The notes under the pieces are model-generated. The model was given only the letters and a program-made list of their open reading frames with translations, did no database searches and was not told where the DNA came from. Positions 26,520-35,773 of a DNA stretch of 63,539 bases are shown piece after piece (positions within the stretch are counted from its first letter, which is position 1; each line of letters starts with the position of its first letter). Source of the stretch: Coprenecus sp964640305 (GTDB lineage Bacteria; Bacteroidota; Bacteroidia; Bacteroidales; UBA932); contig CAZXFF010000006.1 in assembly GCA_964640305.1 (NCBI GenBank), positions 1-63,539 of the forward strand, in the 5' to 3' direction. The position numbers and the translations under genes are program-made.

Positions 26520-27111
26520 CCTTATCGTCGTAGGATTCTTCGTCCTGGGTATAATTACGGGTCTTTCAGGAATCCTTCCTTTCAGGATAGAAGACACTGA
26601 CATCAGCTTCTATGCACTATGTGCCCTGATGTTCTGCGTAGGGATAAGCATAGGCAATGACCCTGATACGGTGAAGAAGTTCAGGCAGCTGAACCCCATG
26701 CTTGCCCTGCTTCCGGTCATGACTATACTGGGAACACTTGCTGCTTCGGCCCTTGCCGGTCTGATCCTTGAGCACAGGACTGTAGCTCAGACAATGGCGG
26801 TAGGGTCAGGTTTTGCGTACTATTCCCTGTCAAGCATATTCATTACAGAGTACCATGGAGCTGAGCTCGGGACAGTCGCTCTGCTTTCCAATATCATAAG
26901 GGAACTCATTGCCCTGCTCTGTGCCCCCCTGCTGGTAAGGTGGTTCGGGACGCTGGCCCCGATTTCTGCGGGTGGTGCCACGACTATGGACACGACCCTC
27001 CCTATTATAACCAGGACAATAGGGGATAAGTATGCGGTTGTCTCCATCTTCCATGGTTTTGTGGTGGATTTCAGCGTGCCTTTTCTGGTGACCTTTTTCT
27101 GTTCTCTGTAA
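26509..27111 (+). CDS. LysO-family lysine exporter, C-terminal half
   Basis: A 200-residue membrane protein with about six helices. It carries DUF340 signatures YALCALMFCVGISIGNDP, MAVGSGFAYYSLSSIFITEY, LGTVALLSNIIRELIALLCA and SAGGATTMDTTLPIITRTIG. LysO exports lysine and its toxic analogues in E. coli. Together with the preceding 96-residue protein it would rebuild the whole transporter. Confidence 0.85.
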   Translation: MKGSLIVVGFFVLGIITGLSGILPFRIEDTDISFYALCALMFCVGISIGNDPDTVKKFRQLNPMLALLPVMTILGTLAASALAGLILEHRTVAQTMAVGSGFAYYSLSSIFITEYHGAELGTVALLSNIIRELIALLCAPLLVRWFGTLAPISAGGATTMDTTLPIITRTIGDKYAVVSIFHGFVVDFSVPFLVTFFCSL

Positions 27112-27141
27112 AAAATAATCGGAAGTATGGCATATTTTTGC

Positions 27142-27162
27142 TATATTTGAAAGTTATATTTG
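27142..27162 (+). promoter_or_regulatory. Tandem -7 boxes upstream of wbpB
   Basis: Two TATATTTG sequences, at 27142-27149 and 27155-27162, each fit TAnnTTTG. The downstream box would give an almost leaderless transcript (ATG at 27173); the upstream one gives a leader of about 20 nt. Confidence 0.45.
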
Positions 27163-27172
27163 TTTGAAACTT

Positions 27173-28144
27173 ATGAAACCTAAGAATTTCGCATTGATAG
27201 GAGTGGGCGGCTACATAGCTCCGCGTCATCTCCGTGCGATAAAAGATACGGGAAACGTACTTCAGGCAGCCTACGACCGATTCGACAGTGTGGGTATAAT
27301 GGACAGTTATTTTCCTGATGCGGCATTCTTTACAGAACAGGAACTGTTTGACAGGCATTGCTCCAAGATAAAGGGTACGGACAGACAGATCGAGATGCTT
27401 TCCGTGTGCACTCCGAACTACCTTCATGATGCCCATATCCGGTATGGGCTGAGGCTGGGAGCAGATGTCATATGCGAGAAGCCTGCAGTGCTGAATCCCC
27501 ACAATATCGATGCGTTGGTGAAAATCGAGGAGGAGACAGGACACAAGGCATACAATATCCTCCAGCTCAGGCTGCATGATTCCATAGTCGCCTTGAAGAA
27601 CAAGATAGACAACGGTCCGGCCGACAAGATATACGACGTGGACCTTACCTATATCACCTCGAGAGGGAACTGGTACTATGCTTCCTGGAAAGGGGACGAG
27701 CACAAGAGCGGAGGCGTAGCGACAAACATTGGGGTGCATTTCTATGATATGCTCCAGTGGATATTCGGTCCGGTCAGCGAAAATATTGTGCATGTCAAGA
27801 GCCACGACCGCGTGGCCGGCTACCTCGGACTCAAGAAAGCGAGGGTAAGGTATTTCCTCAGCATAAATGCTGACAATCTGCCCGAAAATGCGGTTCAGGG
27901 TGAGAAACGGACTTACAGGACCATCATGATAGACGGTGAGGAATTCGAATTCAGCGCCGGATTCACAGAACTGCATACCAAGAGCTACGAGAAGATCCTG
28001 GCCGGGGAAGGATTCAGGATAAGTGAGGCCCGTAATTGCATTGAGATAGTAAGTGAAATCAGGAATGCAGTGCCGATAGGACTTAAAGGGGATTACCACC
28101 CGCTGGCAAAATTGCCGCTTGCCCCGCATCCTTTCGGATGGTAA
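27173..28144 (+). CDS. wbpB: UDP-GlcNAcA 3-dehydrogenase (WbpB/WlbA-type, Gfo/Idh/MocA)
   Basis: A 323-residue oxidoreductase from the ATG at 27173; a TTG 9 nt upstream is possible but less likely. It opens NFALIGVGGYIAPRHLRAIK (Rossmann plus the Pro-Arg-His segment of WlbA), then DVICEKPAVLNPHNIDAL and GGVATNIGVHFYDMLQWIFG. WbpB/WlbA oxidises UDP-N-acetylglucosaminuronate at C3, giving the substrate of the next enzyme. The order wbpB-wbpE-wbpD strongly supports this over a generic Gfo/Idh/MocA label. Confidence 0.87.
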   Translation: MKPKNFALIGVGGYIAPRHLRAIKDTGNVLQAAYDRFDSVGIMDSYFPDAAFFTEQELFDRHCSKIKGTDRQIEMLSVCTPNYLHDAHIRYGLRLGADVICEKPAVLNPHNIDALVKIEEETGHKAYNILQLRLHDSIVALKNKIDNGPADKIYDVDLTYITSRGNWYYASWKGDEHKSGGVATNIGVHFYDMLQWIFGPVSENIVHVKSHDRVAGYLGLKKARVRYFLSINADNLPENAVQGEKRTYRTIMIDGEEFEFSAGFTELHTKSYEKILAGEGFRISEARNCIEIVSEIRNAVPIGLKGDYHPLAKLPLAPHPFGW

Positions 28145-28160
28145 TACAAAAGGAAAGAAA

Positions 28161-29303
28161 ATGACAGACGGAAAAATCCAGATGGTGGATCTGAAAGGGC
28201 AGTATGCCAGGATAAAGGCCGAAGTTGATTCGGCCATAGGCCGGGTCATTGACAGCTGTGCTTTCATCAACGGTCCTGCAGTTACGGAGTTTGCAGAAAA
28301 CCTGCGGAGATATACCGGTGCAGGCTTTGTGATTCCGTGCGCAAACGGTACGGATGCCTTGCAGATTGCCCTTATGGCATTGGGACTGGAAAAGGGGGAT
28401 GAGGTGATAGTGCCCTCATTCACATATGTGGCATCTGCCGAAGTGATAGCCATTCTGGGGCTCAGGCCTGTTTTTGCGGATATAGATCCTGAAACATTCA
28501 ATATAGATGTCCGTAATCTGGACTCTGCTGTCACTTCAAGGACAAAAGCCATTATACCCGTGCATCTTTTCGGACATCCGTGCGACATGGCTGCGGTAAT
28601 GGAGTTTGCCGGAAGGCATTCCCTCTACGTGGTCGAAGACAATGCCCAGTCCCTGGGAGCATCCTGTATCTTTCCCGACGGTACGCGGAAACATACCGGC
28701 ACGGTGGGGCATTTCGGATGCACATCGTTTTTCCCTTCCAAGAACCTGGGCTGCTACGGTGACGGAGGTGCAATGATGACTTCAGACCCGGAACTGGCGG
28801 AAAAGGCCAGGATGATCGCGAACCACGGACAGAAAACAAAATACCATCACGATATAGTAGGATGCAATTCACGCCTCGATTCGATTCAGGCTGCAATTCT
28901 GGATGTGAAGCTGCGCTATCTGGACGGATACTGTGAGGCCAGAAGGAAGGCTGCGGCCTATTACAGGAAGGGACTGGAAGGGATTCCAGGCCTGGCCCTC
29001 CCGTGCGAAAAGGAATACGGAACCCATGTATATCACCAGTTTACCCTTAGGGTTGCGGACGGAAAAAGGGATGGCCTTAAGGATTTCCTTGCTTCTGAAG
29101 GGATACCGTCGATGGTATATTATCCACTGCCTTTACATAGGCAGAAAGCATATTCCGTACATGCTGCCGGTATAGGGGAACGGAGTTTGCAGTATTCTGA
29201 AGATGCTGCATCTTCTGTCCTTTCGCTGCCGATGCATACGGAACTGACGGAGTCCGTGCAGGACAGGATAACAGCCGCAGTAAGGAAATATATGGAGGAT
29301 TGA
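28161..29303 (+). CDS. wbpE: UDP-3-oxo-GlcNAcA aminotransferase (WbpE/WlbC-type, DegT/DnrJ/EryC1/StrS)
   Basis: A 380-residue PLP aminotransferase starting MTDGKIQMVDLKGQYARIKA. An upstream in-frame start overlaps wbpB and lacks family sequence. Motifs: VIPCANGTDALQIALMALGL, DEVIVPSFTYVASAEVIAIL, VVEDNAQSLGA and the PLP lysine in FFPSKNLGCYGDGGAMMTSD. It adds the 3-amino group from glutamate to the UDP-sugar made by WbpB. It overlaps the acetyltransferase gene by 4 bp. Confidence 0.9.
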   Translation: MTDGKIQMVDLKGQYARIKAEVDSAIGRVIDSCAFINGPAVTEFAENLRRYTGAGFVIPCANGTDALQIALMALGLEKGDEVIVPSFTYVASAEVIAILGLRPVFADIDPETFNIDVRNLDSAVTSRTKAIIPVHLFGHPCDMAAVMEFAGRHSLYVVEDNAQSLGASCIFPDGTRKHTGTVGHFGCTSFFPSKNLGCYGDGGAMMTSDPELAEKARMIANHGQKTKYHHDIVGCNSRLDSIQAAILDVKLRYLDGYCEARRKAAAYYRKGLEGIPGLALPCEKEYGTHVYHQFTLRVADGKRDGLKDFLASEGIPSMVYYPLPLHRQKAYSVHAAGIGERSLQYSEDAASSVLSLPMHTELTESVQDRITAAVRKYMED

Positions 29304-29887
29304 GCATGGATGGATATTTTGCACACGAGACAGCTGTAATAGATCCTGGATGCAGGATCGGGGAAGGAACCAGAATCTGGCACTTCAGCCACATAATGGA
29401 GGGTGCAGTACTTGGTAAGGGCTGCAATGTGGGCCAGAATGTGGTCATTTCCCCTGATGTGGTGTTGGGGGACAATGTGAAGGTCCAGAACAATGTGTCG
29501 GTCTATACCGGAGTCACCTGCGATGATGATGTGTTCCTGGGACCGTCATGCGTGTTCACCAATGTCATCAATCCCAGAAGTGCAGTGAACCGCAGGGGAC
29601 AGTATGCCAGGACGAGGGTCGGGAAGGGTGCGACCATAGGTGCGAACGCTACAGTGGTGTGCGGACATGACATCGGCCGGTATGCTTTCATCGGGGCAGG
29701 TGCGGTAGTGACAAAGGACGTTCCGGATTATGCCCTGGTAACGGGAAACCCTGCCAGACAGACCGGATGGATGAGCGAATACGGGCACAGGCTGCATTTC
29801 GATGCAGACGGCATGGCGCAGTGTCCCGAAAGCAAAGAGACATATTGTCTCGAAGACGGAAAAGTGTATAAGAAACAGAACATATAA
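29300..29887 (+). CDS. wbpD: UDP-GlcNAc3NA N-acetyltransferase (WbpD/WlbB-type)
   Basis: A 195-residue left-handed beta-helix (hexapeptide) acetyltransferase: IDPGCRIGEGTRIWHFSHIM, GAVLGKGCNVGQNVVISPDV, VYTGVTCDDDVFLGPSCVFT, VGKGATIGANATVVCGHDIG and AGAVVTKDVPDYALVTGNPA. WbpD acetylates the new 3-amino group, giving UDP-2,3-diacetamido-2,3-dideoxyglucuronate for LPS or capsule. The 6-dehydrogenase (wbpA) and 2-epimerase (wbpI) are not in the window. Confidence 0.9.
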   Translation: MSMDGYFAHETAVIDPGCRIGEGTRIWHFSHIMEGAVLGKGCNVGQNVVISPDVVLGDNVKVQNNVSVYTGVTCDDDVFLGPSCVFTNVINPRSAVNRRGQYARTRVGKGATIGANATVVCGHDIGRYAFIGAGAVVTKDVPDYALVTGNPARQTGWMSEYGHRLHFDADGMAQCPESKETYCLEDGKVYKKQNI

Positions 29888-29916
29888 CATAATTATTCAT
29901 TTTAAGAAAAGATTTT

Positions 29917-31233
29917 ATGAGAAGTAAGCTTTTAGTAATTCTGGCGGTACTTATGTTACCTTTCGCCTTGTCGGCGCAGAATGTGAAGTTCGAAGAGTAT
30001 GATCTCGACAATGGGCTTCACGTGATTCTTTCCCAGAATCACAAGACCCCCAATGTGGTCGTGTCAGTAATGTATCATGTCGGTTCCAAGAATGAAGACC
30101 CTTCCCTTACGGGATTTGCACATTTTTTCGAGCATCTGATGTTTGAAGGTACAGAAAACATTCCCCGTCACACATACGACAAGTATGTTGCGGATGCAGG
30201 CGGTTCGCTGAATGCAAATACCAGCTTCGACCGTACCTACTATTTCGAGAAACTCCCGTCAAACTACCTCGAACTGGGTCTGTGGCTTGAATCCGAAAGG
30301 ATGCTCCATCCACGTATCGAGGAAATCGGCGTGAATACCCAGAAGGATGTGGTATGTCAGGAAATGGGTCAGACCCGTGACAACGTACCTTACGGGACGG
30401 TATTGACCAAAGCCATGTACCACTCTTTCAAGAAACATCCCTACAACCACGATGTTCTGGGCTCTGCAGAGCATATCCGCAATGCATCCATCCAGGACTT
30501 CAAGGATTTCCACGACATGTTCTATGTCCCCAACAACGCGGTGCTTACCATCTGCGGAGACTTCGATGCTGATGAAGCAAAGGTGCTCGTGGAAAAATAT
30601 TTCGGGGATATTCCTGCCGGTACCATGACGATCCGCAGGCCTGATCCCGATATGGAACCCAAGCGTACTGCAGCAATCAAGGATACGGTATATGACAATA
30701 TCCAGATGCCTATCGAGATACTGGCATATCCTTCACCGGCAATAGGTACGGATGACTATTACGCCATGACAGTCTTCAATGCGATACTTTCCGAAGGTTC
30801 ATCTTCCAGATTCCAGAAAGAACTGGTTGACAACCAGAGGATATCTCTCGGAGTATACGGCATCCTTATGCCTATGGAGCACCCGGGAATGTATCTGATC
30901 CAGGCAATTCCCAACAATACTGACCTCGCGGATCTGGAAAAGGCAGTGGATGCCGAGATCTCCAGACTTCTCGAAGGCGGTCTGACAGACAGGGAATTCC
31001 AGAAAGTGATGAACTCTGTGGAAACATCGGTTGCATCTTCAAACACTACCATAGACGGTATTGCGGAACAGCTTGCAACCAATTACACATATTTCGGCAA
31101 CACATCCCTTGTTAACAAGACACTGGAAAAATACTCCCAGCTTACCAAAGAGAAGGTTATCGAAGTCGCAAAGAAATACCTTACCCCTGAACAGAAAATT
31201 TCCATTTACTATCTGCCTAAGCAGAACCAATAA
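29917..31233 (+). CDS. M16-family zinc peptidase, catalytically competent
   Basis: A 438-residue protein with signal peptide (LMLPFALSAQ). The inverted zinc motif HxxEH is intact in FAHFFEHLMFEGTENIPRHT, with the third ligand Glu about 75 residues on (ELGLWLESERM). The inactive M16 half follows, ending KYLTPEQKISIYYLPK. It is probably periplasmic. The next gene, 18 nt on, encodes an M16 homologue without the zinc motif, as in two-subunit M16 enzymes. Confidence 0.92.
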   Translation: MRSKLLVILAVLMLPFALSAQNVKFEEYDLDNGLHVILSQNHKTPNVVVSVMYHVGSKNEDPSLTGFAHFFEHLMFEGTENIPRHTYDKYVADAGGSLNANTSFDRTYYFEKLPSNYLELGLWLESERMLHPRIEEIGVNTQKDVVCQEMGQTRDNVPYGTVLTKAMYHSFKKHPYNHDVLGSAEHIRNASIQDFKDFHDMFYVPNNAVLTICGDFDADEAKVLVEKYFGDIPAGTMTIRRPDPDMEPKRTAAIKDTVYDNIQMPIEILAYPSPAIGTDDYYAMTVFNAILSEGSSSRFQKELVDNQRISLGVYGILMPMEHPGMYLIQAIPNNTDLADLEKAVDAEISRLLEGGLTDREFQKVMNSVETSVASSNTTIDGIAEQLATNYTYFGNTSLVNKTLEKYSQLTKEKVIEVAKKYLTPEQKISIYYLPKQNQ

Positions 31234-31251
31234 AAAAGAGAGGACAAGAAT

Positions 31252-33300
31252 ATGAAAAGGATAATTTCAATAATATTTGCCGTTGCACTGTTGTCTTCAA
31301 TGCCGCTGGCTGCGCAGCTGGACAGAAGCAAAGCACCCGAACCCGGTCCGGCTCCAAAAGTCGAGTTCGGCAATTTCAACAAATTCACCCTTGACAACGG
31401 GTTGAAGGTCATAGTAGTGGAAGATCATGACCGTCCTGTAATCAGCTATTCCATCAACTTCCTTACAGATCCTTATGTTGAAGGGGAAAAGGCAGGATTG
31501 TCCCAGATTTACGGAATGGTCTGGGAAAAAGGTACCAAAACCCGCACAGCTGAAGAACTCAGCGACGAAGTGGATTTCTACGGCGGTAACATCTGGACAG
31601 GGGCTGGATCCATCGGTTTTTATTCCTTGAAGAAATTCGAGAACCAGATGCTCGGTATCATAACCGATATACTGTACAACCCTACATTCCCTGAAGAAGA
31701 ACTCGATAAAGTCAGGGACAACATGCTGGGTGGTCTCAAAATGCAGAAGACAAACCCGTCGGCAATTCTTTCCAACATCAAGGCCGCTACGGTTTACGGT
31801 CCTGACCATGCGTACGGTGATATCATCACAGAGGCGACGGTGGCTGCAATTACCGCCGATGACCTGAAAGCTTACCACAGCCAGAACATATTGCCAAACA
31901 ATGCGATTATGGTCATCACAGGGGATATAACCCTGAAGCAGGCCAAGAAGCAGTGCAAACAGTATTTTTCTGCATGGAAATCAGGGAACGTGGTAAAGCG
32001 TGAGTGGCCTCTCGGCAGGAAGCCTCAGGGGATCGAAGTGATTTTCTCTCCCAAGGACGGTGCTGTACAGTCCTCCATCAGCATGATGACTCCTATCGAC
32101 ATCAAGCCCGGTGCTCCCGATTTTCTTGCGCTCCAGATGGCTAACAATATCTATGGCGGCGGCGGATTCTCCGCTAAGCTCATGAAGAACCTCAGGGAAG
32201 ACAAGGGATATACCTACGGCGCATACTCATCTGTAAGCACTGACCGTTTCTCCGGATCATTCGAAGCTTCTTCGGAGGTGAATGCAAATGCTACCGACAG
32301 TTCTTTCATCGAAATGCGCAAGGAACTCGAGAACATGCTGAAGAAAGATTATACCGACAGGGATCTCGCACAGTTCAAGGCTATGGGTGCCGGATCATTC
32401 TCCCGTTCCCTCGAGTCTTCGTCATCCATTGCAAACTATGCATTCAGTATGGAAAGGAACAATCTGCCTGAAGACTACTATTCATCTTATCTCCAGAGGC
32501 TCGATGCAGTGACAAGGGCGGATGTGGATGCAGCAGTTGCTAAATATTTCGATCCTGAGAACATGTATTATTTCGTGGTAGGTGATCCTTCAATCCTCCC
32601 TGTACTCCGCAAACTCGACTCTGACGGAGTGGTGGTGGAACTCGACTTCGAAGGCAAGCCCATAGAGAAAAAAGAAATAGCGGCAGACGTGACAGCAGAA
32701 AGCATCATAGCGAACTATATCGAGAAGATAGGGGGCAGGGAACTGCTTGAGAGTGTTACCGATGCGACTACAGTTATGGAAATGTCCGTTATGGGTATGT
32801 CCATGACGACCACAACCAAGGTGCTGCCTGCAGCAAAGGCCTTTTCATCAGTACAGTCGATGGGCGGCACACCTATGGTATCGATGGTCCTCAAAGACGG
32901 AGTGCTGGAAGTCTCACAGGGAGGAATGACCCAGAAAATCACAGACCAGGCCCAACTGGAGGCAATGACTGGAGACAACCTGACCATCTTCAAGGAACTT
33001 ACAGCCGAATATGAACTCGCCGGTATCGAAACTGTGGACGGAAAGGATGCATACAAACTCAAATACGAATCGGCAGGAGCTGTTGCATACGAGTTTTATG
33101 ATGTGGCTACAGGCATGAAGATACGTACCGTTTCCACAGCGGAAGGCCAGACCATGGAAAGTACATATGTGGAATATGCTGAATCCAAAGAAGGTATCAA
33201 ATACCCTTCAGTGATGAAGATGACCCTGCCTCAGGTCGGGGAAGTGGATGTCAAGGTATCTATGGAATTCAATACAGGATTAACCGTAAACAATCTATAA
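31252..33300 (+). CDS. M16-family partner subunit, zinc motif lost, with LolA-like C-terminal extension
   Basis: A 682-residue secreted protein. Residues about 40-470 are M16 (KFTLDNGLKVIVVEDHDRPV, then ANNIYGGGGFSAKLMKNLRE and the R/Y substrate pair YTYGAYSSVSTDRFSGSF). Where HxxEH should be, it reads GLSQIYGMVWEKGT, so it cannot bind zinc. After about residue 480 (ESIIANYIEKIGGRELLESV onward) comes an extra 200 residues resembling LolA/outer-membrane lipoprotein-sorting folds. It probably pairs with the preceding active subunit. The role of the extension is unknown. Confidence 0.85.
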   Translation: MKRIISIIFAVALLSSMPLAAQLDRSKAPEPGPAPKVEFGNFNKFTLDNGLKVIVVEDHDRPVISYSINFLTDPYVEGEKAGLSQIYGMVWEKGTKTRTAEELSDEVDFYGGNIWTGAGSIGFYSLKKFENQMLGIITDILYNPTFPEEELDKVRDNMLGGLKMQKTNPSAILSNIKAATVYGPDHAYGDIITEATVAAITADDLKAYHSQNILPNNAIMVITGDITLKQAKKQCKQYFSAWKSGNVVKREWPLGRKPQGIEVIFSPKDGAVQSSISMMTPIDIKPGAPDFLALQMANNIYGGGGFSAKLMKNLREDKGYTYGAYSSVSTDRFSGSFEASSEVNANATDSSFIEMRKELENMLKKDYTDRDLAQFKAMGAGSFSRSLESSSSIANYAFSMERNNLPEDYYSSYLQRLDAVTRADVDAAVAKYFDPENMYYFVVGDPSILPVLRKLDSDGVVVELDFEGKPIEKKEIAADVTAESIIANYIEKIGGRELLESVTDATTVMEMSVMGMSMTTTTKVLPAAKAFSSVQSMGGTPMVSMVLKDGVLEVSQGGMTQKITDQAQLEAMTGDNLTIFKELTAEYELAGIETVDGKDAYKLKYESAGAVAYEFYDVATGMKIRTVSTAEGQTMESTYVEYAESKEGIKYPSVMKMTLPQVGEVDVKVSMEFNTGLTVNNL

Positions 33301-33312
33301 TATCAGTAACTT

Positions 33313-33954
33313 ATGGAAACCGTTGAATACAAGATTGCAAAAGGCCTCCTTGAAATAGAGGCGGTCAGACTCAGCCCTGACAAGCCCTTCAAATGGGCTT
33401 CGGGACTCAATTCCCCGATTTATTGCGACAACCGCAAGGCTCTGTCCTATCCCGATTTCCGTACCACTATCTGCAAGTCCATCATAGAAGTAATTGAAAC
33501 TTCATTCAAGAATGTGGACGTTATTGCAGGTGTGGCTACAGGTGCCATTGCTTACGGGGCGATTGTCGCGGATATGCTGGGCAAGCCTTTCGTATATATC
33601 CGTTCCAAAGCAAAAGACCATGGTATGGGCAACCAGGTAGAAGGTGTCCTCAAAGGGGGTGAGAACGTGGTTGTCATCGAGGACCTCATCTCTACCGGCA
33701 AGAGCAGCCTTGAGGCAGTGGAAGCCCTTCTGAAATGCAATGTGCACATTGCCGGAATGGTGGCTATCTTCTCCTACAATTTCGCAAAATCCAGAAGGTC
33801 TTTCGAGAATGCGAATGTGGAATTGCATACTCTCTCCAATTATGATGCACTTCTGGATGTGGCATCGCAGACAGGTTATGTGAAGGAAGAGGATGTTGCC
33901 ATGCTGAGAGAGTGGAGGTTCGACCCTGATAAATGGAGCAAGGACCATGAGTGA
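33313..33954 (+). CDS. pyrE: Orotate phosphoribosyltransferase
   Basis: A 213-residue protein with the PRPP-binding motif VVVIEDLISTGKSSLEAV and substrate segment FKWASGLNSPIYCDNRKALS. It also has AGVATGAIAYGAIVADML. OPRTase makes OMP from orotate and PRPP in pyrimidine synthesis. It starts 12 nt after the M16 gene and overlaps the SRPBCC gene by 8 bp. Confidence 0.96.
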   Translation: METVEYKIAKGLLEIEAVRLSPDKPFKWASGLNSPIYCDNRKALSYPDFRTTICKSIIEVIETSFKNVDVIAGVATGAIAYGAIVADMLGKPFVYIRSKAKDHGMGNQVEGVLKGGENVVVIEDLISTGKSSLEAVEALLKCNVHIAGMVAIFSYNFAKSRRSFENANVELHTLSNYDALLDVASQTGYVKEEDVAMLREWRFDPDKWSKDHE

Positions 33955-34399
33955 AACATCGGTAAAGGGAAAAGAGGTCCTGATCAAGAGGACTCCGATG
34001 GTCTTGTTTTCAATGTTCAATGACCTGAGCCGGCTGGTGATGTCCGTTCCTGAAGAGTACAGGAACGAAATCACAGCTGACAAGGACAGTATCAAGGTAA
34101 ACCACCGTGGAATCCATCTCGGACTGGTGATTGACAAACGGGAGCCGTTTTCTCTCGTGGCATTGAAGGACGACGGTGAGTCGTTCCTGCCTTTCTACAT
34201 TTCATTCCATATGGTTCCTGTGGGCATCGACTCGACCCTGTTCCATATCGAGTTGAGTGCCAAGCTGGATTTCATGATGAAGATGATGATCGGCAGCAAG
34301 CTGCAGGAAACTGTGGACAGCATAACAGACCAGATCGAAAAGGCCTTGAATACCGGTACTGTGGATTTCCATAGTGCATCAAAAGAGGTATTCAGTTGA
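33947..34399 (+). CDS. SRPBCC-like small protein
   Basis: A 150-residue protein without signal peptide. The pattern VLFSMFNDLSRLVMSVPEEY, then a beta-rich middle (LVIDKREPFSLVALKDDGE) and a long C-terminal helix (LQETVDSITDQIEKAL), fits a START/SRPBCC helix-grip fold as found in a Bacteroidota family often placed after pyrE. No function is known. It is coupled to pyrE by overlap. Confidence 0.65.
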   Translation: MSETSVKGKEVLIKRTPMVLFSMFNDLSRLVMSVPEEYRNEITADKDSIKVNHRGIHLGLVIDKREPFSLVALKDDGESFLPFYISFHMVPVGIDSTLFHIELSAKLDFMMKMMIGSKLQETVDSITDQIEKALNTGTVDFHSASKEVFS

Positions 34400-34404
34400 C
34401 AAGT

Positions 34405-35757
34405 ATGGAACTTCCCTTACCGTTTATAGAAGAACTTTCAGCCGCCCTCCCCGAAAAGAAGGCGGCTGAAGTCATTTCTGCCATTTCAGGAACGCCTACT
34501 GTGGCTGTTCGGCTCAATCCTCTGAAACTGACAGATGTCGGTATAACCGGGCTGCCTGTACAGGAAGGGGATGCCGGTAGGACTTATTCGAAAAACGGAT
34601 ATTTCCTGTCTTCGAGGCCGGAGTTTGCAGCGGACCCTCTTTTCCATGCAGGTGCATATTACGTACAGGAAGCATCGTCCATGTATCTGGAAAGCATTTC
34701 GGAACGGATTTATGCTATGGCAGCCATGAGAAATGACGGGATTTTTGCGGTCCTGGACCTGTGTGCCTCTCCAGGAGGCAAGTCAACCCATCTGCTCTCG
34801 ATGCTTTCCGCCATTTCCGGTTCCGTCCTTGTCTCTAATGAGGTCATACGTTCCAGAGTAGGGGCATTGTGCGAGAATGTCTCCAAATGGGGATATTCCA
34901 ATGCTATTGTCACAAGCCAGGATCCTTCAGAGTTCGGAAAGCTCGGACCTTGTTTCGATGTGGCGGTGGTGGATGCTCCCTGCTCGGGGGAAGGTATGTT
35001 CCGCAAGGATCCTGAGGCGGTACGGCAATGGTCTCCTGAAAATGTCGATATCTGTGCAGCCCGTCAGAAACGGATACTGGAAGATGTCCTGCCCTCCCTC
35101 AAGCCTGGAGGTCTCCTGGTGTATTCGACGTGCACTTTCAACCGGAAGGAGGATGAAGGGACAGTGGATTTCCTGATCTCTTCTGAAGGAATGGAGTTGC
35201 TGGATATGAAACATTTCTATCCGGGGGAACAGATGGCCGGAGAAGGCTTCTTCTTCGCTCTTCTGCGCAAAGGCGGGGAGTACGAGGCCGGTACTGCTGG
35301 GACTGGAGGATGGCGCCGTACACGGAACAGCGGAAACACATGTTCGGTTCCTTTTGTAAAAGATGGGTTCAGTATGGTCCGTAAGGGCAGCAAGGCATGG
35401 GCAATGCCCGCTGTATCTGCAGAATGGATGGCAGAGATGGAACTCAGGCTCAAAGCTGTCCAGTCGGGATGCATGGTCGCATCCCTTGTTTCCGGTGCCG
35501 GGGGAAAGATACTTCAGATTCCGGAGCATGCATTGGTGCAGGGAGAGACATATTCCAGAGGCTATTTCCCGGAAAAGGAAATTTCAAGGGAAACGGCCCT
35601 CGATTATATATCCAGAGGGCAGATAGTCCTTCAGGATATGCCTTCGGGATATATCTTGCTGACTTATAAGGGTATTCCTCTCGGACTGGTGAAAAACCTC
35701 GGCAGGAGATGCAACAACCTTTGGCCGGAAAATCTCCGTTTGAGAAAAAAATTCTGA
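34405..35757 (+). CDS. RsmF/NOL1-type RNA cytosine-C5 methyltransferase
   Basis: About 450 residues, started at the ATG (a TTG 9 nt upstream is an alternative). SAM motif LDLCASPGGKSTHLLSMLS, then the two catalytic cysteines in VVDAPCSGEGMFRKDPEAV and VYSTCTFNRKEDEGTVDFL. The C-terminal region (about 330 to the end: GQIVLQDMPSGYILLTYKGI, then LGLVKNLGRRCNNLWPENLR) matches the RsmF/YebU PUA-like domain. It should methylate C5 of cytosine in 16S rRNA or tRNA; the site cannot be predicted. Confidence 0.9.
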   Translation: MELPLPFIEELSAALPEKKAAEVISAISGTPTVAVRLNPLKLTDVGITGLPVQEGDAGRTYSKNGYFLSSRPEFAADPLFHAGAYYVQEASSMYLESISERIYAMAAMRNDGIFAVLDLCASPGGKSTHLLSMLSAISGSVLVSNEVIRSRVGALCENVSKWGYSNAIVTSQDPSEFGKLGPCFDVAVVDAPCSGEGMFRKDPEAVRQWSPENVDICAARQKRILEDVLPSLKPGGLLVYSTCTFNRKEDEGTVDFLISSEGMELLDMKHFYPGEQMAGEGFFFALLRKGGEYEAGTAGTGGWRRTRNSGNTCSVPFVKDGFSMVRKGSKAWAMPAVSAEWMAEMELRLKAVQSGCMVASLVSGAGGKILQIPEHALVQGETYSRGYFPEKEISRETALDYISRGQIVLQDMPSGYILLTYKGIPLGLVKNLGRRCNNLWPENLRLRKKF

Positions 35758-35773
35758 AAAAAGTGAATTTTTT

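Noticed and set aside
26500..26520. Sequencing frameshift between the two LysO parts
   Set aside because: The second part has its own ATG in a natural overlap, and two-gene LysO versions fit what I remember of Bacteroidota; kept only as a check in the findings.
27071..28588. A 505-codon open frame on the minus strand opposite wbpB and wbpE
   Set aside because: It is antisense to two clearly recognised enzymes, has no domain pattern, and long antisense frames are common opposite well-coded genes at this base composition.
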